64,000 nucleotides of DNA from Heterohyrax brucei (GCA_028571685.1 CM053148.1:85210001-85274000), one strand, 5' to 3'; counted from the first letter of the stretch, positions 11,105-21,990 are shown. The notes: a model not told the origin generated them from the sequence alone. Numbers and translations: made by a program.

Positions 11105-11262
11105 TGGAGCCCTGGTAGCGAAGTGGTTAAGAGCTACACCTGCTAACCAAATCTTGGTGATTCAAATCAAAGTTACCCCTTGAAAACCATATAGAGCAGT
11201 TCTACTGTATCTTACAGGGTCACTGTGAGTTAGAATCAACTCAAAGTGACACAAAAACAACA
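11105..11262 (+). repeat. AfroSINE, full length
   Basis: 'GGAGCCCTGGTAGCGAAGTGG' head, box B 'GGTGATTCAAATC', body and the tail 'GGTCACTGTGAGTTAGAATC'. It is followed by an ACAAAAACAACAAT end. Confidence 0.9.
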
Positions 11263-11719
11263 ATACACATATTCCATAAATTGAAAAGAAACCTTAGAAA
11301 CCATATTTATAGGTAGAAAAAAGAAATATTTGCCAGATTATACACTTCCAAGAATCATCATACTTTATGCTGATCTGTTGTTTTATTCCTATGAGATTCT
11401 TTTTGCTCCATTAGAGGAAGAAAGGTATGAGGAAGTGTGAAACACTGAGACAAAGCAAGGCAGAGAAGAAATGAAAGGAAAGCCACAAAATATGCAAAAA
11501 GCAACTTCTAAAAGTACCATTCCAAGGGTACAGTGCTCACAGATGAGAAAGGAAGGTACATGGTGCTTTCTGCCACTGCTAGGCCCAACTGCATCTTGTC
11601 AAATTAAGAAATATTTGTTGATCGCGGTAGAAAACAGAACATTTCTCCTAATCCATAATGCAACTGAGGAGCAGATTGTACTAAAGCTGGAAGAGGAGGC
11701 AGAGAAGTTGAGAATAAAG

Positions 11720-11858
11720 AAAAGTAACGGAGAGGAGGAGTGTGCTGTCACCAGGCAGGGAGAGCAGGGAGAGCTGCACATAGGTGGGCATGCAAACTTA
11801 TATGGGATTGTACATTTTCACTCAATCATAATTTAAGTAAATAAAGAAAAGAAAACAC
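11720..11858 (+). mobile_element. L1 3' UTR end
   Basis: 'GGAGGAGTGTGCTGTCACC', 'GCACATAGGTGGGCATGC' and an AATAAAG near the 3' edge. The same 3' UTR occurs at 30105-30200, 46240-46805 and 54120-54245. This intact copy shows what the interrupted one at 46269/46706 looked like before insertion. Confidence 0.75.
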
Positions 11859-12327
11859 TATTCCAATGCCCCTAAAATGGAAAAAACCTAACATGGATGT
11901 AAATGATTCGCACAGTTGAATGCCTTTGCTTAGTCAATAAAACACAGGTAAAAAAAAAAAAAAAAGAAAAGAAAAGTAGAGGAGATGGAACAGTGCTGAG
12001 GTTTATTAACTGTACTATTCTTAATGTAATTGTTGATTTTTACAACTATTCTAAGACATTTCTTGAGTTCTAGAATTAAAATCATGTCGCACCTCCACCT
12101 TATGGAGTTAGAGAACTGCACAAGTCAGGGTTCATTGGGTCTTATTTGTGGATTCAATCTTAAAAACACAATGCTAAGAATACTAAAGATAACAACGAAA
12201 CCATAGTATCAAAACTTATTAGATTAGCAACCATAAGTTATCTAGTATTTCTTTTCTATGAAGAAATGGTGTACCTTCAAGAAAAATCCTTATAGCTGCA
12301 TCCTCACAAACCTCTAGTCCAGCTGCC
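11859..12327. other. Unclassified sequence with A-run
   Basis: A-rich patch at 11951-11975 and AT-rich sequence. Nothing recognised. Confidence 0.4.
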
Positions 12328-12445
12328 AACAAAAATGCACCTTAAATTCATACAACCAGCTGCACAAGAGCTGACCCCAGCTCATGGTGACTTCATGTGT
12401 GTCAGAGCAGAACTGCACTCCACAGGTGTGGTGTAACGGTTGCTT
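12328..12445 (-). repeat. AfroSINE, decayed, long-body type
   Basis: 'CAGCTCATGGTGACTTCATG', 'GTGTCAGAGCAGAACTGCAC' and 'TCCACAGGTGTGG' match the antisense tail and body. The head is missing. Confidence 0.6.
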
Positions 12446-12589
12446 CTTCTGTGGCCTTTCTGGCCTTTGGTCTGTAAGCTTACTAAAACTATTCTCAGTG
12501 GCAGTCTTGCAAGGGATTGAGCAGTTTACAATCCACATAAGCAGCTTGTAAATTCTGATCAGTTTACAATCCACCCTGAAGTTGACTTT

Positions 12590-12985
12590 TGCAGGGATTA
12601 GCTGGGAAGTCCCACCCACTAGCTGATTTACTCAGACTGGTTTGGAAGTATGCACCTTAGTCTATAAAACCCTGGAACTTAGGGATGGAGCTATCCTGAT
12701 CTAGGGGGCGGATGCTGAGGAGTCACCCTGAAAGAGACCTAACCCAATGGGGAACTCATCTGAAGGTGCCATGGTTGCAAAAGGGAAAGACCTTCCTAGA
12801 TCTTACCTGTATGCCTTTCCCAGAGTTGGATTCTGAGTTTCCTGATGTTTACCCTGAATTGAATCTCAAATTGTATCCTGTTACTTCTGCATAGTTACCC
12901 TAATAAACCACAAAACGGTGGGTTCCTATGATTTCTTTGCGACTGTTGCAGTGAATTATGGAACTCAGAAGAGAAATAGTAAAAT
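12590..12985 (+). repeat. ERVL/MaLR-type solo LTR (decayed)
   Basis: The layout is LTR-like: a TATA-like TCTATAAAACC at 12660, a polyadenylation-like CTAATAAACC at 12899, and then 'TTGCAGTGAATTATGGAACTC', which parallels the 3' end of the LTR at 51480-52440 ('GACAATCACTGGACC'). No internal retroviral sequence adjoins it. Family and exact ends are uncertain. Confidence 0.45.
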
Positions 12986-13115
12986 AATAAAGAAATTAGA
13001 AGGTGGAGGTACATTTGACCTCTGCCTCATAGGAATCAGACTTGTATCAATTCTGGTTTACGGTATTGTCCTTACAAGAGCTGATTTTTCAAATACAGAT
13101 CACCAAAACTTTCTT

Positions 13116-13204
13116 CTCAGGTTCTTCTGGGTAGACTTAAACCTGCAACATTTCAGCTGGCAGTGGGGTATGTTAACCATTGCACCACCCAAGGATTTGA
13201 TAGG
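13116..13204 (-). repeat. AfroSINE, head fragment
   Basis: Antisense head: 'CTTCTGGGTAGACTTAAACC' and 'GTTAACCATTGCACCACCC'. The body and tail are absent. Confidence 0.7.
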
Positions 13205-13440
13205 AATCTGTGATGCAGCTCCCTCTGGTGGGGCTCCATGGCCCTCAAGATCTGGCCAGTTGGTACATGATTCAACTTTTCAGTTTCATTCAAACAGTTA
13301 GCATGGTAAATATGCCCTCCAGACAGCCTCTGGACTGTGAATGAGATCCTTTCCTGTCTTTAAGCCTTGAAGTGGAATTTGTAGGTAAATTGAAACAGGT
13401 ACATACAGTTCTCATTTAAGCTTACTTCAGCAATTCATAA

Positions 13441-13612
13441 GAGGAAACCCTGGCTGCATAGTGGTTAATGTCTAGATCTGCTAATCAAAAGGTCATCAGA
13501 TCAAATCCACTGGGTGCTCCTTGGAAGCTCTACGGGGCAGTTCTATTCTGTCCTTATAGAGTCACTATGAGTCAGAATTGACTCAAAGCCTCAAAGGCAT
13601 TTTTTTTTTTAA
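13441..13612 (+). repeat. AfroSINE, full length
   Basis: 'GGAAACCCTGGCTGCATAGTGG' to 'GAGTCACTATGAGTCAGAATTG', ending in a T-run (13596-13605). It is the first of two direct neighbours. Confidence 0.9.
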
Positions 13613-13618
13613 GAGTGA

Positions 13619-13770
13619 GAAGGAGCCCTGAGGGCCAAGTGATTGAGTTTGGCTCACAACCAAAAGATTGGCAGTAGGAATCCACCAACTGCTCTTTGAA
13701 AATCATATGGGAGCAGTTCTACTCTGTCCTGTAGGGTCACCATGAGTTGGAATAAACTTGGCAGCAAAGC
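13619..13770 (+). repeat. AfroSINE, full length
   Basis: 'GGAGCCCTGAGGGCCAAGTG' head and 'GGTCACCATGAGTTGGAATA' tail. It starts 7 bases after the previous copy in the same orientation. Confidence 0.9.
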
Positions 13771-14022
13771 ATAATTATCCATAAGTCAGAAGTTTGTAAC
13801 CCAAGGACTGCCTGTATTTGAATAACAACAACAAAAAAATGGACGGGAGATACTAAGAATTATGGAATATTCACCAAAAATAAGTCATTTCATATTTCCT
13901 ACATAATTTGGACATTCAAAAAGTCATATGCCCTGTGTTAACTGAGAAATTCCTGTTGGAAATATTGATATTTTAGCTTAGAAAATTCGGAGAGTTGATG
14001 AGAAAATAAAATCAAGTAGCAA

Positions 14023-14564
14023 CATTGGTGCAATTCACACGGGACACCACTTGTTGATGTGATTAACACGGGACACCACTTGCTGGTGTGACTAACACAG
14101 GACACCATATGCTGGTGTGATTTATATGGAATACCACGACTGGTGTGACATATGTGAGGGGCCGAGGTTGAAGAAATCACACTGACAACAAACTTGTACT
14201 TTACTGTAAGCAGAAAAGGGACAGTCTCCTGAGAGTAGAGATTGACACCAGTTTGTTTAATCCACCAGCTTTTGTTGAGCAAAGGAAACAAGTCTTCCAC
14301 TGAGAAAGTAAGAAATGGCATCTTATCAGTGTTCTTTACTTCAAAAGAAGCAGCAGCACTCCCAGGAAGGAGGATGAGGAAGTCTTTGAACTATTCTCTG
14401 TGAATGCTGTTTTCAGCACGTACTGTTTTCAGTACACTGAGACAACCTCGCCTCGAGGGCTTTTGCCAGGCTTTGGCTGCTCTCAAGACAAGTCCCTGTC
14501 TTGACAAAGACCAGGTTAGGGTAAGCAGGATTTTACAGTTTTTCCAAACATGTGCATCCCCACA
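14023..14564 (-). repeat. 3' LTR of the class II provirus
   Basis: Pairs with 17782-18346 over its whole length. The edge next to the PPT reads ...CCCCACA on the plus strand, i.e. the LTR starts TGTGGGG. U5 carries three to four decayed ~29-bp tandem repeats (14027-14150). The AATAAA equivalent has mutated here, whereas the partner LTR keeps it. Confidence 0.9.
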
Positions 14565-14577
14565 TCTCCCCCTTTTT
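14565..14577 (-). promoter_or_regulatory. Retroviral polypurine tract
   Basis: On the minus strand it reads AAAAAGGGGGAGA immediately before the LTR's TG. This is the position and composition of the plus-strand primer, and it fixes the element's orientation. Confidence 0.85.
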
Positions 14578-14849
14578 ATTTTTTAAAGGTTAGATCTTCT
14601 GATGGGATAGTTGTCGTCAAGTAGGTATACACTGCCAGGGTCAGGTGGACGTCTTTGGTGCATCACTGAAGTTGAAGCATGCATTTTATGACTGAAAGAA
14701 GACAGACAAAACAGGTAATAATGAGGGCAGGCAAGAAATATCCAAATACATAAATTGAGTCAAGAAAAACCAATTTTGGGGATCAAGCCGATAACTTACA
14801 TCATTCATAGTTTGCAGAGTTCAAGTTTTTGCTTCATCTTGTAAGTGAA

Positions 14850-16770
14850 TCATTTGTTCTTGTAACTCCTTTTGTAATTTTTTAATATTTTCTTTAAGAA
14901 GTGTATTAAAGATGATATTTAATATTTGGTCAAGTGATGTTTAATATCTCCCCATCTGGTAGCATTATAAGTAACAGGGGTAATACAATATTTAAGAAAT
15001 TCACGATTGCAGCATAATTGAGATCTTTGCTATAATGCTTCTTGTCTTTCTCCTATTTGTAAAACAGCTGCCTCACAAGCATACAATTGCTAGAGAATTT
15101 CTTGATCTATCTGGGTCATGGATTGCATTTCAGCAGTCACATTCTGCATGTAACTGTTAAGCTGAGTAGCAGTTTGTGAAGACCAAGAGCCACAGCAGCG
15201 GTAGCTGCCATAGCTGCTAATACATAAGCTGTAATAATGGAAGCAATAAAAATTGCCAAAAATCTCTTTGAGTCATGTACAAGTTTCAGGGAGTTAACGT
15301 CTTGGCTGAAAGCAGAAGAGTCTTCCCAGGGTCATGCTAGATTTACAGGGATCCAAGTTGCAGCCCTTTGTCTGATTACAAATGCATGAGTAATATTCAG
15401 AGAGATTACATTGTGTAAGGAGACACATGGGGAGATCTAACTGGATTGAAAGGTAAGATTAAAAGTTTGATTATATTGTATTTCTGGAGAAATAAGGAAA
15501 ACAAAGGGTCATGAAGTATAGACCAAAACAGAACCATTTTTAGCATGAACAACCCAATCAAAATAATTACTAGTATTTAGAAAGCCAGTTTGAGCTCTGC
15601 GTCTAAGAAGGGTAGTCCTAAGCACCAGCTATTAACTTTAACTGATGGCAGGGCTGGAAGTCCATGAAAAGAGTGATTACTAGGCTACTTAAGCCTCAGT
15701 AGAGGGCCCACAAACCCTAGATCCCAATACTTGCCTCCAGATTGGTAATGACAAGGCAAGTTTCAGTTCCATTTTATGTGACTTTTAAGAACAATTAATC
15801 CTTGGGGTTCCGATTCTGTAGTTGGAAGTCATGTATAAAGTTAATATAAGAATCATTAGAAGCTTAGCAAATGGACCAAGAGGTATCAGAGGAGTCTTTG
15901 AGAGTTAGCCAGGGATGTCAACACACAGGAATATGAGGAGGCTCAAATCGACCTCGAGAGAATCCTTGAACCCTAGTGGTTTGCGCAGAGATTGGATGTG
16001 TAGTTCTATCTCTTCTGTGTCATTATGGAAAATATAATTCATATACCACTGAGGAGTAACGGGTACACATGGAAAGATTGAATCGTTTTTACTAAAGCAC
16101 AAGTGTAGTGAAAGTCCAGTTTGTTATAAGCTTGGTCCAAGTATTTTCAAGATTTGTTTCATCAGAATAAGTCTTATTAATTTCTTCCAAAGGTCCACGA
16201 GGGGTAACAAAGTGCCCCCTGTAAACTCTGTATCATTAGTAGATATTGAAGGCTCAGAGTCCTTCTACGTATGGACATCAAAAATAGGGGGATTCAGCAA
16301 ATAAGCCCAGGAAGTATACTGGTATGTTTGTCTTCCAAAAACCAATAACAACAGCCCCCCTACTAGGTATAGTACTTTGTTATTTATTCAGAGAGTTGAT
16401 AGAAACAACAGGTGTAATAGCAAGAAATAAATTTTCAAGAGTTGGCGGGGTGCTTGTGTTTGCCAGTACCACCTGCCCCCAAGTTACCAGGGTCTTCAGA
16501 TGTCCCCAAGGAACTTATCCTGTAGCTCCATGAGATGTGTGCAGTCTCATCTATTTCATTGTCTCTGGGGCCTAAGAGAAGTCATCATTCCAGGTGAACA
16601 GGAGTTCATCTGTAGATTTTGAATATCTGGGATCAAATTGCGCATTATTAACCTGTATGTTTGTAACAGACTAAGACAAAACTTACACAGAAATTTCTCA
16701 GCTAGGGAAACTAGCCTTCTAGGTCTGCTGTGAGATAAGGAACAGAAAGAAAGTTGTGGATACATGAAAT
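14850..16770 (-). pseudogene. Betaretrovirus-like env remnant
   Basis: The retroviral envelope glycoprotein is normally cleaved into a surface and a transmembrane subunit. Here the transmembrane part is recognisable on the minus strand: an alanine-rich hydrophobic, fusion-peptide-like stretch at about 15170-15290, then a heptad-repeat region and a Cys-containing loop to about 15000. Upstream, two short open segments (15905-16102 and 16556-16765) are rich in Cys, Trp and possible N-glycosylation sites and probably come from the surface subunit. Stops and frameshifts are spread throughout, so no functional product is expected. Confidence 0.65.
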
Positions 16771-17457
16771 GTCAAGTAACCTTTCTAGCTGCCATTGTCT
16801 AGGCTGAAGGCCATTTCTCAGGAGACCACAGACAGAAGGAGACCAAGGTCACAGGAGCTGAGCGGCCTCTGCACTTCTTTGGAAAGAGGCCAGAGTACCT
16901 GATGTAGTAAAAAACACAGATTATTTAGAGCATCATTACGGCATTAGTTACATGAAGCTTTCAATTACACATTTTAAAAAGGAGAAAAGGTTGTAAGATA
17001 CTAGGGTTGCATATTCTTCTCTTCTGAAGCTTGACCATATATATTAATCCCAAATTTCAACTTAGTCTCTTCGATTAACGTTGTTTGTCTGGCACTTTAA
17101 GAACATTACATAATTAAAGACACAATTATCAAGGAAACTTAACGAGTACACATTTTTGCCTTTGAATCTTGCAGTGGTCCCCCAATTACATATCAGACTA
17201 TGGTAACTTACTTTATAGACTTGAAAATGGTAAAATTTTCACTAATCGTAATCCCATACAAACTAAGACCACAGGCATTTTTACTTTCTAACCCTAGAAA
17301 GTCTTACCTGCAAGATTCAGTGGGTTGAACTTTTCACAGGGGGAGAGGATGCCTCCTTACTTTTGCGGGGCCAGAGTAAGATGACAGTGATTTCAGGTAA
17401 TCAAATTTTGAGGGTGGTCAGGTCCCAAGAGCCTCTTAAAGCCACTCCTATCTTTTC

Positions 17458-17628
17458 TCAATCATCCAAATCAAGACTTCCCTGAAGAAGACGCTGTGAA
17501 CACATATGCCAAATAGTTTGAAGAAGCATAAGCAATGCAGAATCAGAAACATCACACCTGACCAAAAGCAAGAGAATCCACAGGTGAGACTTGTGCTGCT
17601 TTTGCTCTGAGGAAAGAGAGTTGCCCAT
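17458..17628 (-). pseudogene. gag N-terminal remnant
   Basis: An ATG 68 bases past a splice-donor-like site opens a 56-codon frame starting Met-Gly-Asn-Ser, a myristoylation-type N-terminus as in betaretroviral matrix proteins. It ends at a TGA, and no capsid, nucleocapsid, protease or polymerase signature follows before the env region. The assignment rests on position, start context and the MG start rather than on sequence similarity I can verify. Confidence 0.5.
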
Positions 17629-17689
17629 CACAAAGCAAGCCTTTTCTGCCCTGAGAGCTCCAGAGAAGGCTTCAAGAGCCTTTTAGGGT

Positions 17690-17695
17690 ACTTAC
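17690..17695 (-). promoter_or_regulatory. Proviral major splice donor (candidate)
   Basis: The minus strand reads ACGG|GTAAGTACC in the leader between PBS and gag ATG, which is where simple and betaretroviruses place the env-mRNA donor. Because leader and gag start are both retained past the donor, the provirus did not arise by reverse transcription of a fully spliced env mRNA. Confidence 0.55.
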
Positions 17696-17762
17696 CCGTG
17701 ACATGCATCAATAGTTTCTCTTTGTCTCTGGAATGATGGGAATCTGAGTTGCCTTCTCAGTT

Positions 17763-17781
17763 GTTCCTCACACAGGGACCA
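17763..17781 (-). promoter_or_regulatory. Primer-binding site (candidate)
   Basis: On the minus strand, TGGTCCCTGTGTGAGGAAC lies directly after the LTR. The initial TGG pairs with tRNA CCA. The remaining bases fit tRNA-Asp or tRNA-Asn about equally, each with a gap, so the primer tRNA is not assigned. Confidence 0.6.
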
Positions 17782-18346
17782 TTTGCTGGTGCAGTTCACA
17801 TGGGACACCACTTGTGCTTAACACAGGAAACCATTTGCTGGTGTGATTTACATGGGACACCATTTACTGGTGTGATTTACATGGGACACCATTTACTGGT
17901 GTGATTTACACGGGACGCCATATACCGGTGTGGTATATGTGAGGGGCCAAGGTTGAAGAAATCACACTGACAACAAACTTGTTCTTTGCTGTGGGCAGAA
18001 AAGGGACAGTCTCCTGTGAGTAGAGACTGACATCAGTTTGTTTAACTGACCAGTTTTTATTCAGCAAAGGAAACATGTTTTCTGCTGGGAAAGTAAGAAG
18101 AGGCATCTTTTCAGTGTTCCTTGCTTCAAAAGGGCAACATTCCCGGGAAGGAGGATGAGAAGCTCCTTGAACTATTCTCTGTGAAAGTTGTTTTCAGTAC
18201 ATACTGTTTTTCATTACACTGAGACAACCTTGTCTCCAGAGCTTTTGCCAGCCTTTTGCTGTTCTCAAGACAAGTTCCTATCTTGACAAAGACCAGGTTA
18301 GGGTAAGCAGGATTTTACAATCTTTCCAGACAGGCACATCCCCACA
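17782..18346 (-). repeat. 5' LTR of the class II provirus
   Basis: Reads TGTGGGGATG... on the minus strand. It keeps a polyadenylation signal (GAATAAAAAC, about 18052-18061) and a U5 with about five ~29-bp repeats of the CAGTAAATGGTGTCCCATG type (17790-17935). It is followed on the plus side by the host repeat TAGCAA. Confidence 0.9.
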
Positions 18347-18587
18347 TAGCAAAGTTTGTGATTCAGATTATCTGAAAGAACTGAAAGGCAAAGCAAAAAC
18401 ATTTTGAGATGCTTCGGAAGTTATCTTAAGACAAGGTTCTCTGTTTCCGTGGCACTAAATATCTTTGTATGGAGAGAGCCAAACAGCACAACAATAATAA
18501 CCCAATGCAAAACAAAACAACAAAAACCAGACACTGACCCACATGTTTTAAGAGGTTTCTCTAGCTACTTATAAATTTGGTACAGCC

Positions 18588-18615
18588 AAGCCAAGTGCTG
18601 TCGAGTCGGTGAAGA
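18588..18615 (-). repeat. AfroSINE tail scrap
   Basis: 'CCAAGTGCTGTCGAGTCGG', little diverged, with nothing else of the element next to it. Confidence 0.5.
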
Positions 18616-18649
18616 TATCTAAAAATGCCAGTTTTTTTTCATGTTTCAG

Positions 18650-20312
18650 AAGATTGAGATTATATTTTTTCTATTGATATTGAGTGAAAGTGTGTAATCC
18701 AGTTTAAATTTGCATGTCCACTTATCTGCAGCTCATTCTGCTCTCCATGCACAACGACAGCACACTCCTCCTTTCCATTCTATACGTGTCATAACCTCTT
18801 AACAATCTCCTGTCCCATCTTTTCCACACACTCCACTCTCTTCTAATAAGAGGCCCATAGGATGACATCCTACAGAAACATAGAACCATTAAGTGCACAC
18901 ACAATATGGTCACTCTGTGTCCCCGAGTCTAATCCATTCCTCTCAGAAGAGTTGAATTTTGTAACGATTTATGATCAGTGACAGCATCAGATCAAGGGAC
19001 CATGCTCCTGGGAGAACCCCCAGACCTTCGGATTATCAATTGTGGTCTTTTAGTGGAGTTCTTAGGGTGAATCCTTTTTCTGTCTCATGTTGTCACTGGA
19101 CTCAGTGTTGTGAGCCCCGTCACAGATGTAATTGGTTGTGGCCAGGCACCATCTGGTTCTTCTGATGACGTGTTGATATAGTCACCCATTCATGTGGGTC
19201 TTTCCGTATTCTGAGTTCATTTTCCTCCTGTTGTTGTTGTCCTTTGTGGTCATCTGTTCCAGCTGAGTTGGGACAATTTGGTGTAACTCAGATGGCAGCT
19301 TACTAGCTTTTAATACCCCAGACACCGCTCACCAACATGGGGTGGAGAAAACTCTCTTAGCAATACATTAGTTATGCCAGTTGACCTCGATGTCTCCTCA
19401 CAGCATGGTCCCCAGACTGCTGCCCCTGCTACTCTATCCTTGCATAATTTAGTTAAGACTGGAAGAGTTTTCAGGTTGTGTTGCAGTTCAGTTAAACTGA
19501 TCTTCTTTCTGTGTTGTCACTGATTTCACCCAATCAAGTTTCTATCAACTACTTTATAACAATCTTCTCCCTCCCTAGCTTCCCTCCCTTGCAGCTATCA
19601 AAGAGTCTTTTCTTCTATACATGAGCCTCTTTTTAAGTCCTTATCATAGGGGTCTTATACAATATTTGTCTTTGTACTACTGACTAATTGCACTCAACAT
19701 AATGTCTTCCAGTTGAAACCAGGTTACGAGATGCTTCCTAAAATCATCATTGTTCTTTATCATTGCATAGTGTTCCATTGAGTATGTATAACAAAGTTTG
19801 TTTATCCACTCATCTGTTGTTGGGCATCTGGGTTGACCATCTTTATATATAGTTGACTATACTACAATAAACATTTGTGTGCGTGTATCTGTTTGTGTGA
19901 CTGCTCTTGATTCTGTAGGATATATTCCAAGCAGTGAGATTACTGTATTAAATAGTATATCTATTTCTAGCTTTTTAAGGAAGCACCATATTGCTTTCCA
20001 AAGAAGTTATACCATTTTGCTATCACACCAGCAGTGTAGGAAAGTTTCAATTTCTCCAAAGCCTCTCCAGAATTTGTTGTTCTGCATTTTTTTGGATCAT
20101 GGCCAACCTCGTTGGGTTAAGATGGTATCTCATCATCATTTTGATTTGGATTTCTTTGATTGTGAGCATTTCAGCATGTGTCTTTGGCTGCCTGGATATC
20201 CTCTTTAGTGAAGTATCTGTCCATCTCCTTTGACCAATGCTTAGTTGGGTTGTTTACCCTTTTCTTGTTGATATTTTGCAGAATCTTGTAGATTATGGAG
20301 ATCAGACACCAA
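18650..20312 (-). mobile_element. L1 LINE, 3' part (ORF2 C-terminus and long 3' UTR)
   Basis: Minus-strand order: ORF2 C-terminal codons (about 20312-19700, antisense 'TCTACAAGATTCTGCAAAATATC' region and the 'IPLLG'-type block near 19900), then a ~1-kb 3' UTR collinear with the plus-strand copy at 29130-30200, ending near 18650. Shared landmarks are the 'CATCTGTTCCAGCTGAGTTGGG' block and 'ATGGTGCCTGGCC' antisense near 19145. It is 5'-truncated with stops throughout. Confidence 0.85.
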
Positions 20313-20534
20313 TTAAAAGCACCACTTTTGACACAATCCTCTGCCTCACCCCCTTAAATGAGCCCAACTCTTACTGAAAGCTACGGATTTGCATTTGTTA
20401 ATGTTTCTGCTCTTTTTACTTGGGCACAATGAATTCAACTAATAAAGCCCAGTAGCCAAAACAATGGACTCAGACATATCAATGACACATGAAGATGGCA
20501 CAGGAGTGGACAATGTTTCACTCTATTACATGTA

Positions 20535-20585
20535 AGGACTCCATGAGTCAGAGCTGATGCCACAGTAATTAACAATGACAAAGTC
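20535..20585 (+). repeat. RTE/AfroSINE tail scrap
   Basis: 'GACTCCATGAGTCAGAGCTG' followed by 'TTAACAATGACAAAG', like the RTE end repeat. Confidence 0.5.
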
Positions 20586-20607
20586 TCTTTTCATGCAATA
20601 AGTAATT

Positions 20608-20649
20608 TCTTTCTTTCTTTCTTTTTTTTTTTTTTTTTTTTTTTTTTTT
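20608..20649. repeat. (CTTT)n / poly-T tract
   Basis: Four CTTT units lead into 28 uninterrupted T (20622-20649). It could be the poly-A tail of a minus-strand retrocopy occupying the following ~700 bp. Confidence 0.9.
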
Positions 20650-21564
20650 GAGGTTTATGGCCTAAGGACACACACATTTACTTGATTTAAGCAAGGCTTC
20701 TATTTCTTAGCTTCAGCTGAAAAGCATGAAATTGGGAGCACACACCCAGCCAATGAAGACAGATGTGAATGGAAGAAAAGGCCTTTCAGGGTTCTCATAA
20801 AATCTCTCCAGTTGCAGGCTGATGGCATTTTCTCCTTAAAAGGTATCAGAATTTACAGTTACCCAAGTTTGCGTAATGGTCAGTTGGATAACTCTCCCAC
20901 CAGTGTCTGTAAAGCGTTCTCATCATTTTCTCTCTGTTTTGGTACTCTCTGGTTTGCCAACGCATCCAATTTCAATTGAGATTTTCCTCCTCTTTTACCA
21001 TTTCAAATGAGGAATTGAACAGCATGGGAAAAAGGATTTAAGAAACTGGGACCGTAACATTTTCTTTCTAGACTTTGTGTCACTCAGGCTGAACAAGGGA
21101 AGGGCAGTGAATCATCTGAGCTTGCCAAGGCCTCCTGAGGCTGTGAAAGCAGGACACCAACTTAATCATGTAACTGTTTTTCATTTGAGATAATTGCACC
21201 CTTGTTTTACAGTAGTTTTCTCCCAGAATCTTACTCTGGCTCTTAGCAGATGCTGTGATGTTTGCAACTAGCTCAAACACAATCATTCTCCAAGGATCTG
21301 ACACAAGAAGACCACTCATGAGAAAGTAGATTTGAATACAGGATGGAAACATGACACAGTTGTGTGCTTATCTGGCCATTCCCATAGGTCCTTTTTTTAT
21401 GGACTGTAATGCTAGAAAACATTTAAGTGAATTTCTTAATTAACATTTTCTCTTTGTCAGTCTTCTGAAACATTTCCTGATAAATTAAAATGAGAGAAGA
21501 AGTAAAATTATCTGAGATTATGGAGTCCTGGAGATAAAAGAGTATTAATATATACATCAAACTC
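20650..21564 (-). other. Possible processed retrocopy (mRNA 3' end), unidentified
   Basis: On the minus strand this block would run into the poly-A at 20649, with a CATAAA 7 bases before the A-run. A 90-codon frame lies at 21080-21352. I do not recognise the parent transcript and found no clear target-site duplication. It may be single-copy DNA beside a microsatellite. Confidence 0.25.
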
Positions 21565-21612
21565 ATTACAGTAGAGTTGAGTGGATTCCAACTCATGGTA
21601 ACCCTCTAAATA
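21565..21612 (-). repeat. AfroSINE/RTE tail scrap
   Basis: 'GTAGAGTTGAGTGGATTCC' and 'CAACTCATGGTAACCC' resemble the antisense tail. Confidence 0.5.
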
Positions 21613-21782
21613 GCAAGAAAAAAAATCATCTACTAGATCCAGTCTTTGATAAAGTAAATTTATCCAATATATGCATTCAACATTAATAAACAAAGCTGGG
21701 TATAACCATCCTTTAATTTTCATTATCTCCCAGTACAGCCAAATCATGAATCTTCTACAAATCAAAGATTTCATATTGATTA

Positions 21783-21990
21783 AGAGTCCCCGGTTGGTGT
21801 AAAGGATTAATGCTCTTAGCTGCTAACCAAAAGTTTCAAGGTTTGAATCCAACAAGAAGCACCTTGGAATTAAGACTAGATATTTACTTCCAAAAATAAT
21901 TAGCCATTAGCTTTCTGTGAGAACCAGTTCTACTCTGACACTCTTGAATCTCTATGAATTGCAACTGACTCAACGGAAGCTTGTTTGGTG
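21783..21990 (+). repeat. AfroSINE, long-body type
   Basis: 'GAGTCCCCGGTTGGTGTAAAGG' head, 'GCTGCTAACCAAAAG' anticodon-arm region, an insertion-like extra body, and 'CTATGAATTGCAACTGACTC' tail. Confidence 0.85.

Larger units (their letters stand above)
14017..18352 (-). mobile_element. Class II (betaretrovirus-like) endogenous provirus, internally deleted
   Basis: The minus-strand provirus order is 5' LTR (17782-18346), PBS (17763-17781), leader with splice donor (about 17695), gag start (17628), no recognisable protease or pol, env remnant, polypurine tract (14565-14577) and 3' LTR (14023-14564). The 6-bp host repeat TAGCAA sits at 14017-14022 and 18347-18352; a 6-bp duplication is typical of class II retroviruses. 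The internal part is only ~3.2 kb, so most of gag and all of pro/pol were lost, after or before integration. The two LTRs differ at roughly one base in eight to ten by eye, so the insertion is old. No reading frame is intact. Confidence 0.9.

Noticed and set aside
11471-11836. 121-codon plus-strand frame
   Set aside because: Its second half overlaps the L1 3' UTR end, and no coding motif is seen in the first half.
12918-13301. 127-codon plus-strand frame as a gene
   Set aside because: It runs through an LTR end and an antisense AfroSINE head, so it is a by-product of repeats.
14035-14160. CRISPR-like array of ~29-bp repeats
   Set aside because: The units are contiguous without spacers and belong to a retroviral LTR present twice. 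The genome is mammalian.
14850-16770. Domesticated (syncytin-like) envelope gene
   Set aside because: The frame is broken many times on the minus strand, and the longest open pieces are under 70 codons.
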